19,232 nt of DNA from positions 1-19,232 of the forward strand of contig JASEHK010000010.1 in the NCBI GenBank assembly GCA_030018875.1, given 5' to 3'. The notes below the pieces were generated by a model, which made no database searches, was not told where the DNA came from, and saw only the letters and a list, made by a program, of their open reading frames with translations. The stretch comes from Endomicrobiia bacterium. Its GTDB lineage: Bacteria > Elusimicrobiota > Endomicrobiia > PHAN01. Shown piece after piece: positions 1 to 7,215 of this stretch; position 1 is the first letter of the stretch; each line of letters opens with the position of its first letter. The translations under genes and the position numbers were made by a program.

Positions 1-1041
1 AGGTCCAACTCCGCGCCGGCCTTGCGCGTGGACGGCATTATAACCAAGATAGAAAGCGTCGCGCTCAATGAGACCGCCGTGGAGCAAATGGCCTGCGAAA
101 TTCTCGACGACAGAAATGAACAGATACTCAAAAATCGCTTTCAGTGCGACACCGCGATATCTCTTGAAGACGGCTCGCGGTTCCGTCTCAACGTCTACAA
201 GCAGAGAGGCACGCTCAACATAGCGGTGCGCTCGATTCCCGGAACGGTTCCGACTCTGGCCGACATCAAACTGCCCGCGGCCGTCGCAAAGATAGCCGAG
301 AACAGGCGCGGTCTGGTTCTGGTGACCGGGAACACGGGCTGCGGCAAATCCACGACGCTCGCGGCGATGATAAATCACATCAATGAAAACAGAGCCGCGC
401 ACATAATAACCGTCGAGGATCCGATAGAGTTCATTCATAAGGATAAAAAATCCATAGTGACCCAGCGAGAAATCGGTCTCGACACGGCCAATTACGCGGA
501 CGCTCTCAAACACGTCGTGCGCGAAGACCCCGACGTGATACTCATCGGCGAAATGCGCGACATCGAAACCATGGCCACGGCGCTTACTGCCGCTCAAACC
601 GGACATCTCGTGCTTTCCACCGTCCACACGATAGACGCCATACAGACGATAACCCGCATCGTGGACATGTTTGCGCCGCACCAGCAAAACCAGATACGCC
701 TGCAGTTGTCGGACACGCTCAAAGCGGTCATATCGCAAAGGCTCTCGCCTCACGCGTCCGGCAAAGGTCGCCTGCCCGTCTCGGAGATACTCGTCGTAAC
801 GGGCCTCGTAAAAAAGTTCATCGCGGAAAATAACATAGCCGAAATCATAAGCGCCATGAAGCAGGGGCAGTATTACGGGATGCAAAGTTTCAATCAGTCG
901 CTTCTTGCTCTGATAAAATCAAAGGAAATAAACCTCCAGGACGCGCTCGAGATAGCCACGAACCCCGAAGAACTGATGCTCTCAATACGGGGCATAGAAT
1001 CCTCGATAGATTCCGCGACCGACATACTGGAAAGATTCTGA
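1..1041 (+). CDS. pilT: Type IV pilus retraction ATPase, PilT/PilU family (5' partial)
   Basis: Secretion-type hexameric ATPase that powers depolymerisation of type IV pili at the inner membrane (twitching motility). The frame is open to the first base of the window, and the first visible residues (SAPALRVDG) match the usual PilT segment preceding the N-terminal PAS-like fold, so roughly 20-30 N-terminal residues lie upstream. Visible motifs are Walker A GNTGCGKST (bases 328-354), the Asp box around TVEDPIEF (about 409-432), a QREIG segment, Walker B DVILIGEMRD (about 532-561) and the His box TAAQTGHLVLSTVHT (about 586-630). The C-terminal AIRNLIRE-like region is degenerate (LVKKFIAENN), so PilU or another PilT paralogue is possible. 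The next gene starts one base after the stop codon, suggesting co-transcription. Family assignment is very secure; the paralogue is less so. Confidence 0.95.
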   Translation, partial: RSNSAPALRVDGIITKIESVALNETAVEQMACEILDDRNEQILKNRFQCDTAISLEDGSRFRLNVYKQRGTLNIAVRSIPGTVPTLADIKLPAAVAKIAENRRGLVLVTGNTGCGKSTTLAAMINHINENRAAHIITVEDPIEFIHKDKKSIVTQREIGLDTANYADALKHVVREDPDVILIGEMRDIETMATALTAAQTGHLVLSTVHTIDAIQTITRIVDMFAPHQQNQIRLQLSDTLKAVISQRLSPHASGKGRLPVSEILVVTGLVKKFIAENNIAEIISAMKQGQYYGMQSFNQSLLALIKSKEINLQDALEIATNPEELMLSIRGIESSIDSATDILERF

Positions 1042-1042
1042 T

Positions 1043-1705
1043 ATGTGGCGCCGCGAAGGCGACAGGCTCGTCGAGACTCGTTTTGCTCGCGCCGGAGCGA
1101 ATGCCTCGTTTACTCTTGCCGCTCTCGGCGATATGGCGGGCAAAACCGCCGCAGTAAATGCCGCCGGAGGCGGGGCGGTCGTCGTTTGTCGCCAGACGCA
1201 CGGCATAAATATATCCGAAGTTTTACCGCAGGACGACGGGAGAGAAGTCCCTGAATCCGACGGACTTTTCACCTCGCTCGACGGTGTTACGCTTGGCATA
1301 CGCACAGCCGACTGCGCCGCCGTTTATCTGTTTTCTCCGACGCAAAAAACGGCGTCGCTCGTCCACGCCGGACGCGAAGGAGCGCGCAAGGGAATAATCG
1401 GGAAGGCCTCGGCGCGATTTGAAAATCCCGCCGAAATCTTGGCCGCGATAAGTCCGCACATAGGCAAGTGCTGCTATGAGGTCTCGACGGAAATAGGAAA
1501 AGACTTCGGCTATTATTTCGACGGAATCAAATTAGACCTCGGCAGATTCATAATTTCCCGTCTCGAAGAGTCGGGCGTAAAAAAAGAAAACATATCTTTC
1601 GCCGGTCTGTGCACCTGTTGCGGTGGCCATGATTTTTTCTCATACCGCAGAGAGGGAAAACGAGCCGGCAGACACGCGGCTTTTTTGAGCATCATCCGTC
1701 AATGA
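1043..1705 (+). CDS. pgeF: PgeF/YfiH family protein (multicopper polyphenol oxidase / purine nucleoside phosphorylase fold)
   Basis: Family members carry a metal site of two His and one Cys. They have been reported as purine nucleoside phosphorylases/laccase-like enzymes and, in E. coli, as a peptidoglycan editing factor that removes wrongly placed amino acids from muropeptide precursors. The 220-residue protein is slightly shorter than the usual 240 or so. The three expected ligands are present: His53 (QTHG), Cys91 (TADC) and His108 (VHAG). The C-terminal signature CTCCGGHDFFSYRR (190-203) is also typical. The normally near-invariant HAGWRG motif reads HAGREG, so the Trp and Arg are lost. 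The gene starts one base after the pilT stop and its own stop overlaps an ATG of the next gene (ATGA at 1702-1705). Substrate cannot be told from the sequence. Confidence 0.9.
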   Translation: MWRREGDRLVETRFARAGANASFTLAALGDMAGKTAAVNAAGGGAVVVCRQTHGINISEVLPQDDGREVPESDGLFTSLDGVTLGIRTADCAAVYLFSPTQKTASLVHAGREGARKGIIGKASARFENPAEILAAISPHIGKCCYEVSTEIGKDFGYYFDGIKLDLGRFIISRLEESGVKKENISFAGLCTCCGGHDFFSYRREGKRAGRHAAFLSIIRQ

Positions 1706-1725
1706 GCGGAGCGGGAGCCAACCAA

Positions 1726-2793
1726 ATGAGACAGATCAAATCCCTTCGTAAAAAAATAGACGCCGTTGACGAAGGTATCATTTCCCTGCTCGTCGAGAGG
1801 GGAAAACTCGCCGGCAAGATCGGCGAGATAAAAAAATCCCGCGCGGCGGAGTATTATGTTCCGTCGCGGGAAAAAGAAGTGCTGATGAGATTGCGCGGCA
1901 AAAACGTGAAACCGTTCACGCGCGAAGCCATCGAAAACGTTTTCCGCGAGATATTCAACGCGACACGCGCCGTCGAAAGCAAACTATCGGTCTCGTACTT
2001 CGGCCCCGAGGCTACGTTCACCCATCAGGCCGCGCTAAAGAGCTTCGGCGTAAATGCCCGTTACATTCCGGCCGACACCATCGCCGGAGTATTCGAAGAG
2101 GTCGAAAAATCCCGCGCCGCCTACGGCGTCATCCCCGTCGAAAATACCTCAGAGGGAATGGTCAACCACACTCTGGACATGTTCTTCGATTCCGACTTAA
2201 AGATCGCGGCCGAGATAAATCTTCCAATAGAGCACTGCCTGCTTTCGAAGTCTTCGTCAATAAAGTCCGTCCGCGCGGTCTATTCGCACCACCAGGCGCT
2301 CGCGCAAACCCGCAACTATCTGGCAAGAAACCTTCCGCGCGCGCGGCTCGTGGAAACACTCTCCACGTCCCACGCCGCCAAGATTGCATCCCACAAGAGC
2401 TCTTCGGCGGCCGTCGCGGGCATGGCCGCGGCAAAGATATACGGTTTGAACGTCCTGGCGCGCGGCATCGAGGACTCGAGGACCAACTACACGCGTTTTC
2501 TGATAATAGGACGGTCGCTTTCGGCGGCTTCGGGCAGCGACAAAACATCGGTTATGGTCTCGATAAAAGACCGCGTGGGCGCTTTATACGACACACTTCT
2601 GGCTTTCAAAAAATATGGCATCAACCTTACGAAAATAGAGTCGCGCCCCAGCAAGAAAAAAGCGTGGGATTATGTGTTTTTCATAGATTTTCTCGGACAC
2701 GTAAACGACCCCAAAATCAAAAAAGCCCTCGCCGCTGTCGAAAGAAGCGCGCGCTCCGTCAAGATACTCGGCTCATACCCGAGGGCGGAGTGA
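1726..2793 (+). CDS. pheA: Bifunctional chorismate mutase / prephenate dehydratase (P-protein)
   Basis: Converts chorismate to prephenate and then to phenylpyruvate, the committed route to phenylalanine. I chose ATG 1726 (355 residues) because GGGAG at 1713-1717 sits 8 bases upstream. An in-frame ATG at 1702 overlaps the previous stop codon but has no visible ribosome binding site; it would add eight residues. Domains are an AroQ-type chorismate mutase helix bundle (about 3-85), prephenate dehydratase (about 88-265) with YFGPEATFTHQAA, PVENTSEG and the catalytic TRF (256-258), and a C-terminal ACT domain (about 274-352) with GAL (285-287) and ESRP (305-308), the Phe-binding signatures. The intact ACT motifs predict feedback inhibition by phenylalanine. 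The gene is the first of an aromatic amino acid operon with a HisC-like aminotransferase, aroF, tyrA and aroA. Confidence 0.96.
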   Translation: MRQIKSLRKKIDAVDEGIISLLVERGKLAGKIGEIKKSRAAEYYVPSREKEVLMRLRGKNVKPFTREAIENVFREIFNATRAVESKLSVSYFGPEATFTHQAALKSFGVNARYIPADTIAGVFEEVEKSRAAYGVIPVENTSEGMVNHTLDMFFDSDLKIAAEINLPIEHCLLSKSSSIKSVRAVYSHHQALAQTRNYLARNLPRARLVETLSTSHAAKIASHKSSSAAVAGMAAAKIYGLNVLARGIEDSRTNYTRFLIIGRSLSAASGSDKTSVMVSIKDRVGALYDTLLAFKKYGINLTKIESRPSKKKAWDYVFFIDFLGHVNDPKIKKALAAVERSARSVKILGSYPRAE

Positions 2794-2818
2794 ATATTAT
2801 TCGCCTGAGACAAAAAAA

Positions 2819-3979
2819 ATGAACCTAAAAAAATCAGTCCGCCGCTCCGTCGGGAACTTTGCGCCTTACGTGGCCGGACGCGACATCGAAAGCGTAAAAA
2901 AAGAGTACGGTCTGAAATCCGTCGTCAAACTTGCTTCCAACGAAAACCCGCTGGGCGCGGGCATGGCCGCCGTAGAAGCCGTCAGGAAATCCGCCGCGGG
3001 TATATTCCGCTATCCCGACGGCGACTCGGCCTTGCGCCGCGCTGCCGCAAAGAAACTGGGGATTGGGCCGCAAAACATAGTCGCGGGCGCCGGCTCCGAC
3101 GAACTCATCGAGATAATCGCCAAGACATTTTTCGAGCCGGGCGATGAAATCGTCGTCTCGAAACACGCCTTCATAAGATACAAAATGGCCGCGGAGCTGA
3201 TGTCGGCGAAGGCCATCGTCGCGCCCACGTCGGGTCTCGGACACGACCTTGAAGCGATGGCCAAAGCCGTGACGCGCCGCACGAAGGCCGTCTTCATCGC
3301 CAATCCGAATAATCCGACGGGAACATACAACACACGGTTCGAGTTCGAGCGATTTATGAAAAACCTCAAGCGGCGCGAACTCTCTCCCATATTGGTCGTG
3401 GATGAGGCCTACTTCGAATACGCCGCGGATTTTCCGGATTATCCCGACGCGTCCAAATACATACCGCGCTATCCCAACCTCGTGGTCTTGAGAACATTTT
3501 CCAAGATTCACGGCCTCGCGGGTTTGAGGCTCGGCATAGCGCTGTGCTCACGCGAAGTTGCCTCCGAGATGAACCGCGTCCGTCCTCCGTTCAATGTAAG
3601 TTCGGCGGCGCAAGCCGCGGGGATAGCGGCGCTTTCCGACGACAAACACGTCGCGGATTCGCTCGCGCTCTTTAAGTCAGGGCGCGACTTCATATATCGC
3701 GGGCTTAAATCCGCGGGGATAAAATTCTTAAAGACGGCGGGCAATTTCATACTCATAGAAACCGGCAGGCTCACCGGCTCAGAGATATTCCGCGCTCTTC
3801 TGAAAAAAGGTTTGATAGTGCGGGCTACGGACGAGTACGACCTGCCGAAACATTTCCGCGTAACTGTCGGATTACCGTCTGAAAATAAGTTTTTCGTGAG
3901 GGAAATAAAAAAAATAATGGGAAAGGAGAGCGCCCGAAGCGTCGCGTCCGCGCGAACGCGAAGGGATTCAAACAAATGA
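2819..3979 (+). CDS. hisC: HisC-like class I/II aminotransferase (histidinol-phosphate or aromatic amino acid aminotransferase)
   Basis: PLP-dependent fold-type I aminotransferase of the histidinol-phosphate family, 386 residues. Visible hallmarks are KLASNENPLG (37-46), AGAGSDELI (89-97), NPNNPTG (162-168), the DEAYFEY stretch (195-201), the Schiff-base lysine in TFSKIHGLAG (Lys229) and the phosphate-binding Arg in LRLG (236-239). The family includes both true HisC and aromatic aminotransferases. No other his gene is in the window and the gene sits between pheA and aroF, so transamination of phenylpyruvate and 4-hydroxyphenylpyruvate is a likely role here (inference). The last 15-20 residues form a basic Ser/Arg-rich tail beyond the usual end of the family. 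The stop overlaps the aroF start (ATGA 3976-3979). The ribosome binding site is weak (TGAGA 2806-2810). Confidence 0.92.
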   Translation: MNLKKSVRRSVGNFAPYVAGRDIESVKKEYGLKSVVKLASNENPLGAGMAAVEAVRKSAAGIFRYPDGDSALRRAAAKKLGIGPQNIVAGAGSDELIEIIAKTFFEPGDEIVVSKHAFIRYKMAAELMSAKAIVAPTSGLGHDLEAMAKAVTRRTKAVFIANPNNPTGTYNTRFEFERFMKNLKRRELSPILVVDEAYFEYAADFPDYPDASKYIPRYPNLVVLRTFSKIHGLAGLRLGIALCSREVASEMNRVRPPFNVSSAAQAAGIAALSDDKHVADSLALFKSGRDFIYRGLKSAGIKFLKTAGNFILIETGRLTGSEIFRALLKKGLIVRATDEYDLPKHFRVTVGLPSENKFFVREIKKIMGKESARSVASARTRRDSNK

Positions 3980-4989
3980 TTATCACACTGAGAAACGGCG
4001 CCGCGAAAAAAGACGCGGACGCCGTAATAAAAAAGATTAAATCTCTGGGGTACGCGCCTCACGTGTCGCGCGGCGTGGACAAGACGATAATAGGCATGAT
4101 CGGCGAGAGGGCGGAGAAACACCGCGAGGCCTTCGAGGCGATGGATGTCGTGGACCACATAAGCGAGATAGAGAAGCCTTACAAACTTGCATCGAGGGAG
4201 TTCAAGAAAGAAAATACCGTCATCAAAATAGACGGTGTCGAGATAGGCGCTAACAAGATCGTCATAATAGCGGGGCCGTGCGCCCTCGAGAAAAAGGACA
4301 TTGTCGTCGAGATAGCGCATCTCATCAAAGCTTGCGGAGCCAAAGGCATCCGCGGCGGCGCCTTCAAACCAAGGACTTCGCCTTACGCCTTTCAAGGTTT
4401 GGGAGAGACCGGACTGAAACTTCTCGTCGAAGCCAAAAAAGCCACTGGGCTAATTACCGTCACGGAAGTGATGAATGTCAATCAGATAGACGCGGTCGTC
4501 AAATACGCCGACATTATTCAGATAGGCGCAAGAAACATTCAGAATTACGACCTGCTCAAAGCCGTGGGAAAAACTCGCAAACCCGCGCTTCTCAAGCGGG
4601 GCATGGCCACGACGGTAAAAGAGCTTCTTCTTTCCGCCGAATACATAATGTCCGGCGGCAACCACAAAGTAATACTCTGCGAGCGCGGCATCCGCACATT
4701 CGAGGACGCCACCAGATTCACGCTCGATTTGAACGCCGTTCCTGTCCTGAAGAAACTCTCGCACCTGCCGGTATTCGTGGACCCGTCCCACGGGATAGGA
4801 ATAAGAGAACACGTCGGCTCGATGGCCAAGGCGGCCGTCGCCGCCGGCGCCGACGGGTTGTTGATAGAAGTTCACCCCAAGCCCGAAGAGGCGCTCTCCG
4901 ACGGGCCGCAGTCACTTCTGCCCGAGCAATTCGAAAAACTTATGCTCGAGATTAAACTCGTGGCGAAAGCTGTGGGCAGGCAGATATAG
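3976..4989 (+). CDS. aroF: 3-deoxy-7-phosphoheptulonate synthase (DAHP synthase, type I-beta with N-terminal regulatory domain)
   Basis: Condenses phosphoenolpyruvate with erythrose 4-phosphate, the first step of the shikimate pathway. The 337 residues comprise a ferredoxin-like regulatory domain (about 1-66), as in the Thermotoga maritima enzyme, and a TIM barrel (about 80-335). Metal-site and catalytic residues are visible: Cys102 in AGPC, Lys131-Pro-Arg of KPRTSPYAFQG (131-141), Lys207 (LLKRG), His272 (VDPSHGIG), Glu298 (IEVHP) and Asp309 (SDGPQ). From memory these are the same positions as the four metal ligands of the T. maritima enzyme. The N-terminal domain predicts feedback inhibition by Tyr and/or Phe. 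The start overlaps the previous stop, with AAGGG at 3961-3965 as ribosome binding site. It lacks a fused chorismate mutase, which here is on pheA. Confidence 0.97.
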   Translation: MIITLRNGAAKKDADAVIKKIKSLGYAPHVSRGVDKTIIGMIGERAEKHREAFEAMDVVDHISEIEKPYKLASREFKKENTVIKIDGVEIGANKIVIIAGPCALEKKDIVVEIAHLIKACGAKGIRGGAFKPRTSPYAFQGLGETGLKLLVEAKKATGLITVTEVMNVNQIDAVVKYADIIQIGARNIQNYDLLKAVGKTRKPALLKRGMATTVKELLLSAEYIMSGGNHKVILCERGIRTFEDATRFTLDLNAVPVLKKLSHLPVFVDPSHGIGIREHVGSMAKAAVAAGADGLLIEVHPKPEEALSDGPQSLLPEQFEKLMLEIKLVAKAVGRQI

Positions 4990-4994
4990 TCATC

Positions 4995-5858
4995 ATGAAT
5001 ATAGCGGTGATAGGAACGGGTCTCATCGGCGGCTCCGTCGGAATGGCCCTGCGGGGCAAGAAAATTTCCGGGCGGAAGATTCGCATAGTGGGCGTGGGAA
5101 GAAGCCCCGAACGTCTAAATCTCGCTCTCAGGCTCGGAGCGATAGACGAGTGGACTCTGGACATCAAAGCCGGCGCGGCCGGGGCAGACGCCGTATTAGT
5201 CTGCCTGCCCGTGGATATGATAGCGCCGACGGTAATCAGGATTCTGCCGCACTTAAAGCCCGGGGCCGTCATTACCGACGTCGGAAGCGTCAAAAAAAAC
5301 ATAGTCGAACAAATAGAAAAACTCTCTGGCAATCTTGGAAAACGCCCGGGCGGCGGCGCCTGTTATGTCGGCTCTCATCCGATAGCGGGGGCAGAAAAAA
5401 CATCGGTGCGGCACGCGCGGGGCGACCTGTTCCGTGGGGCCGTCGTGGTCGTTACGCCCGACGGAAGTTCAGACGACGAGGCTGTGAAACTCGTAAAAAA
5501 AATTTGGAAAACGACGGGCGCGCGCGTATTCGAAATGTCGGCTGCCGAGCACGACGCGAAACTCGCCGCAACAAGCCACCTGCCGCACGCGATAGCTTAC
5601 GCTTTGGTAAACTCCGTCGGAGCGCGGGACTTCAGGTTCGCGGGTTCGGGATTCAAAGATACCACCCGAATAGCATCCTCGAACCCGGCGATGTGGGCGG
5701 AAATAATACTCGCCAACAAAAAAGAAATCCTCAAATCCGCGGCAGCATTCAGCCGTGAAATCTCAAAGATTATGCGCGCCAAAACCACAAAAGCGCTCGC
5801 ACGGATACTCTCTTCGGCCAAGAAAAAAAGAGCTGCTCTCGGGCGGAGTTCTCCATAA
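4995..5858 (+). CDS. tyrA: Prephenate dehydrogenase
   Basis: NAD(P)-dependent oxidative decarboxylation of prephenate to 4-hydroxyphenylpyruvate on the way to tyrosine. The 287-residue protein has an N-terminal Rossmann fold with GTGLIGGS (7-14), the GSVK turn (97-100), the conserved SHPIAGAE (127-134) and the HDAKLAATSHLPH helix (186-198) that carries substrate-site histidines, followed by the all-helical C-terminal domain. No ACT domain is present, so direct Tyr feedback may be weaker or may act at AroF. It lies 5 bases after aroF and directly abuts aroA, whose start codon follows the stop with no gap. Arogenate dehydrogenase activity cannot be excluded from sequence. Confidence 0.95.
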   Translation: MNIAVIGTGLIGGSVGMALRGKKISGRKIRIVGVGRSPERLNLALRLGAIDEWTLDIKAGAAGADAVLVCLPVDMIAPTVIRILPHLKPGAVITDVGSVKKNIVEQIEKLSGNLGKRPGGGACYVGSHPIAGAEKTSVRHARGDLFRGAVVVVTPDGSSDDEAVKLVKKIWKTTGARVFEMSAAEHDAKLAATSHLPHAIAYALVNSVGARDFRFAGSGFKDTTRIASSNPAMWAEIILANKKEILKSAAAFSREISKIMRAKTTKALARILSSAKKKRAALGRSSP

Positions 5859-7130
5859 GTGAAACGTGTATCCGGTAAAATAACCGTCTCTCCGGACAAG
5901 TCCGTCTCCCATCGCGCGCTGATGATTTCCTCGATAGCGCGCGGAAAAACAATCGTCAAAAACTTCCTGCGCTCGGACGACTGCCTCTCCACAATGGCCT
6001 GTCTGAGAAAATTAGGTGTCGTCATAAAAGACGAGGGCGACAGAATAATAGTGGACGGCCGCGGCCCGAAACTTGCCGCGCCCACGGAGACGCTTTACGC
6101 CGGAAACTCCGGCACGACAGTGCGCCTGCTCTCAGGCATACTGGCCGCTCAGAACTTCAAAACAAAGATAACCGGCGACGGCTCTCTCTCGGCCAGACCG
6201 ATGAAGAGAATTGAGCGTCCTCTTAAGATGATGGGCGCCTCCGTCCGAACCTCCGACGGAAAACTGCCGATGGAAATAACCGGCGGCAATCTTAAAAACA
6301 TAGACTACGCCTCCGAAATTGCCTCCGCCCAAGTGAAGTCCTGCGTCCTTTTGGCGGGCCTTTACGCCGACGGCAAAACGACCTTCCGCGAACCTATGCG
6401 CTCGCGCGACCACACGGAGCGAATGCTCTCGAACTTCGGAGCCAAGATAACGTCATCGTCGGACGGCCCGGGATTTTGGGTTTCGGTGGACGGCCCGGCC
6501 GTCATAGAGTCGCCCGGGACTCTGGAAGTGCCCGGCGACATATCCTCCGCGGCTTTTTTCATGGTCGCGGCGGCGATACTGCCGGGCTCGCGCATAACCA
6601 TATTGAACGTCGGCGTCAACCCGACCAGAACCGGCATCATCGCCATATTGCGACGGATGGGCGCGCGCGTAGAAATCTCGAATCGTCGCGAATCCGGCGG
6701 CGAGCCGTCGGCCGACATCACCGTCGAACATTCGGACCTAATCGGCATCGCCATCGGCGCGGACGAAATACCTCTTTTGATAGACGAACTGCCGATAATA
6801 GCGGTGGCGGCGTCTCAGGCCGTCGGCGCGACGAGGGTTACCGGCGCCGAAGAACTCCGCGTGAAAGAAACCGACAGAATAAAATCCGTGGTCGGGGAAC
6901 TCTTGAAGATGGGCGCTCGAATCGAAGAACTCAAGGACGGCTTTGTCGTCGAAGGCCCGACGAAACTCAAGGGCGCTGCGGTCGCTTCCGGAGGCGACCA
7001 CAGAATGGCGATGTCCCTGGCCGTAGCGCGGCTTGCGGCCGACGGAGAAACCCGCGTCATAAATTCCGAATGCGCGTCGGTTTCATTCCCGGAGTTTTAC
7101 GGGTTGCTAAATAAAATCACGGCTAATTAA
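5859..7130 (+). CDS. aroA: 3-phosphoshikimate 1-carboxyvinyltransferase (EPSP synthase)
   Basis: Transfers enolpyruvyl from PEP to shikimate 3-phosphate, the sixth step of the shikimate pathway. The 423-residue protein starts with GTG immediately after the tyrA TAA; GGAG at 5845-5848 lies 10 bases upstream. Family signatures are SPDKSVSHRALM (11-22, with the PEP/S3P-binding Lys14), GNSGTTVRLL (82-91) and the late VKETDRIKSV segment, with an acidic catalytic-site stretch in DELPIIAVAA. It is the last aro gene in the window. In many genomes aroA is followed directly by cmk; here a DNA methyltransferase intervenes. No terminator-like hairpin is evident in the 59 bases after it. Confidence 0.97.
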   Translation: MKRVSGKITVSPDKSVSHRALMISSIARGKTIVKNFLRSDDCLSTMACLRKLGVVIKDEGDRIIVDGRGPKLAAPTETLYAGNSGTTVRLLSGILAAQNFKTKITGDGSLSARPMKRIERPLKMMGASVRTSDGKLPMEITGGNLKNIDYASEIASAQVKSCVLLAGLYADGKTTFREPMRSRDHTERMLSNFGAKITSSSDGPGFWVSVDGPAVIESPGTLEVPGDISSAAFFMVAAAILPGSRITILNVGVNPTRTGIIAILRRMGARVEISNRRESGGEPSADITVEHSDLIGIAIGADEIPLLIDELPIIAVAASQAVGATRVTGAEELRVKETDRIKSVVGELLKMGARIEELKDGFVVEGPTKLKGAAVASGGDHRMAMSLAVARLAADGETRVINSECASVSFPEFYGLLNKITAN

Positions 7131-7189
7131 TATGTCCTGCCAACGCGTTTTCCTCCCTAAAAACAAAACAAATTCCTCAGTATTGTTTG

Positions 7190-7215
7190 ATGTCCGACGG
7201 ACGCTCGACGGACAT
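7190..7215. repeat. Short inverted repeat at the methyltransferase start
   Basis: Arms ATGTCCG (7190-7196) and CGGACAT (7209-7215) are perfect inverted copies separated by 12 bases. CGACGGAC also occurs directly repeated within this stretch. If translation begins at one of the later in-frame starts (7223 or 7241), the element would lie in the leader and could act as a hairpin or operator; if it begins at 7190 it is coding. Seven-base arms can occur by chance. Confidence 0.35.

Noticed and set aside
3508..4395. Long minus-strand frame of 295 codons
   Set aside because: Lies antisense to hisC and aroF, both with clear family motifs; composition is that of a complement frame and no ribosome binding site or motif is seen.
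7131..7189. Possible terminator or promoter between aroA and the methyltransferase
   Set aside because: No stem-loop with U tract and no recognisable -35/-10 pair could be seen in these bases.
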